Source: Methylovulum miyakonense HT12
GTDB lineage: Bacteria; Pseudomonadota; Gammaproteobacteria; Methylococcales; Methylomonadaceae
Length of the DNA stretch: 64,000 nucleotides
Assembly (NCBI RefSeq): GCF_000384075.1
Contig: NZ_KB913025.1
Span: 4,025,820-4,089,819, forward strand
Direction: 5' to 3'
Shown: one piece after another, positions 63,430 to 64,000 of the stretch
Position numbering within the stretch: position 1 is the stretch's first letter
Layout: each line of letters begins with the position of its first letter
Program-made: the position numbers and the translations under genes
Notes under the pieces: generated by a model
The model's database searches: none
Told to the model about the DNA's origin: nothing
Seen by the model: only the letters and a program-made list of their open reading frames with translations

Positions 63430-64000
63430 CTAGCTTGAACACGGCATAAATCGACATGAAGATGCGGTTGTTTTGTGTGGTGACGGTGCGGGTGGGCGAC
63501 TTGGCCAGCCCCGCGTTGGATTTCAGTGACTTATGGGACTCCTCGACTTTCCACCGTTTTTGGTAGAGAGCCGATGCTTGTCCGCCGTCGCACGCCAAAT
63601 CGCTGCACACCAGATTCAACAAACCGGTGCTGCCGTCTTTGTTTGTAAAGACCCGCCGGACGAACAGCACTTCATGGTTGAAGCCCTTCATCCAGCCGCG
63701 CACCGATTGTTGATCCGCCAATTCCAGCTGGCTGATCCGTACATAGCGTCCTTCATTCTTGTCGGTTTCGGTCAATGCCACCAAGCGGTTGTCCTTGAGC
63801 GCGCTGATGAAGTGTTTGCCTTTCTTGAGGATGAACTCGAAGTTCTCCTTAGCGGCAAACCAGCTGTCGGTCAGGACATAGCGGAACTTGATGGCGTTCG
63901 CCACGCAGGTGGCGATCATCGAACGCATCAGTTCATTCTTGGTGAACTCCGCCGCCCGCTTGACCTTGCGGGTTTTTACGTCGCTGAACTGATGCGGTTT

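Larger units (their letters stand above)
62667..64000 (-). pseudogene. YREK-motif (IS4-superfamily) transposase, interrupted, 5' end beyond window
   Basis: Reading from the right edge: KPHQFSDVKTRKVKRAAEFT, VLTDSWFAAKENFEFILKKG (central Asp), KHFISALKDNRLVALTETDK, and YQKRWKVEESHKSLKSNAGL with the Y-x2-R-x3-E-x6-K signature. The gene is split at VFK|L by the 658-bp element. Its C-terminus resumes as ECLKIKHKTNTRAKLFIKAN to the stop at 62667. Without the insertion and one CTAG it is a continuous frame, so the break is recent. Confidence 0.88.

Overview
The window reads as a chromosomal segment of a gammaproteobacterium with moderate GC. The support is truD of the gammaproteobacterial type, an IscR-led iron-sulfur operon whose proteins keep the E. 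coli ligand numbering, a SulP transporter, many c-di-GMP proteins, and a sedentary chromosomal integron. An environmental methylotroph or sulfur-oxidiser-like lineage is possible, but I cannot fix a genus from sequence alone.

Layout. (1) 1-18909, minus strand: eleven tightly packed genes read as one transcription unit of more than 18.9 kb. From 5' to 3' they are an endonuclease/exonuclease/phosphatase-fold protein, a 389-aa beta-rich protein, a 167-aa protein, a 1069-aa protein resembling DUF6603 proteins, 543-, 310- and 1433-aa proteins of no recognised function, a 597-aa protein with a C-terminal FISUMP-like domain, a double glycosyltransferase with TPRs, and two collagen-like Gly-rich proteins (the last runs off the left edge). 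This is the best candidate for an undescribed system. (2) 18910-19982: no recognisable gene, but a MITE-like element whose terminal repeats match an insertion sequence 37 kb away. (3) 19983-35103, minus strand: a signalling block with a hybrid histidine kinase, a PhnD-like lipoprotein and an HD-GYP response regulator in one overlapping operon, then a GGDEF-EAL protein with a small partner, a PAS-GAF-GGDEF protein and a hemerythrin-PAS(x7)-GGDEF-EAL protein. (4) 35457-44964: housekeeping and transport genes (truD, SulP, TSUP permease, small hydrolase), a dynamin-like GTPase, and iscR-iscS-iscA without an adjacent iscU.

(5) 45260-about 59207: a chromosomal integron. intI is on the minus strand, attI lies next to it, and about 16 cassettes with homogeneous attC sites (two sequence subfamilies) run rightwards. 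Recognisable cassette products include an Apea-like HEPN protein, a membrane peptidoglycan-binding protein, an overlapping two-gene unit, a 31-aa hydrophobic peptide with its own RBS and terminator, several membrane or exported small proteins and several orphans. Unusually, many cassettes are filled or extended by related G+T-rich stretches with no credible gene.

(6) 56923-64000: the distal end of the array is overrun by nested mobile DNA. An IS1182-type element sits inside an attC. An IS3-type transposase remnant is interrupted by a group II intron with precise boundaries and a premature stop in its reverse transcriptase. Beyond it lie an IS5-type fragment, an IS110-type transposase, and a YREK-motif transposase split by a 658-bp IS5-type element with CTAG target duplications.
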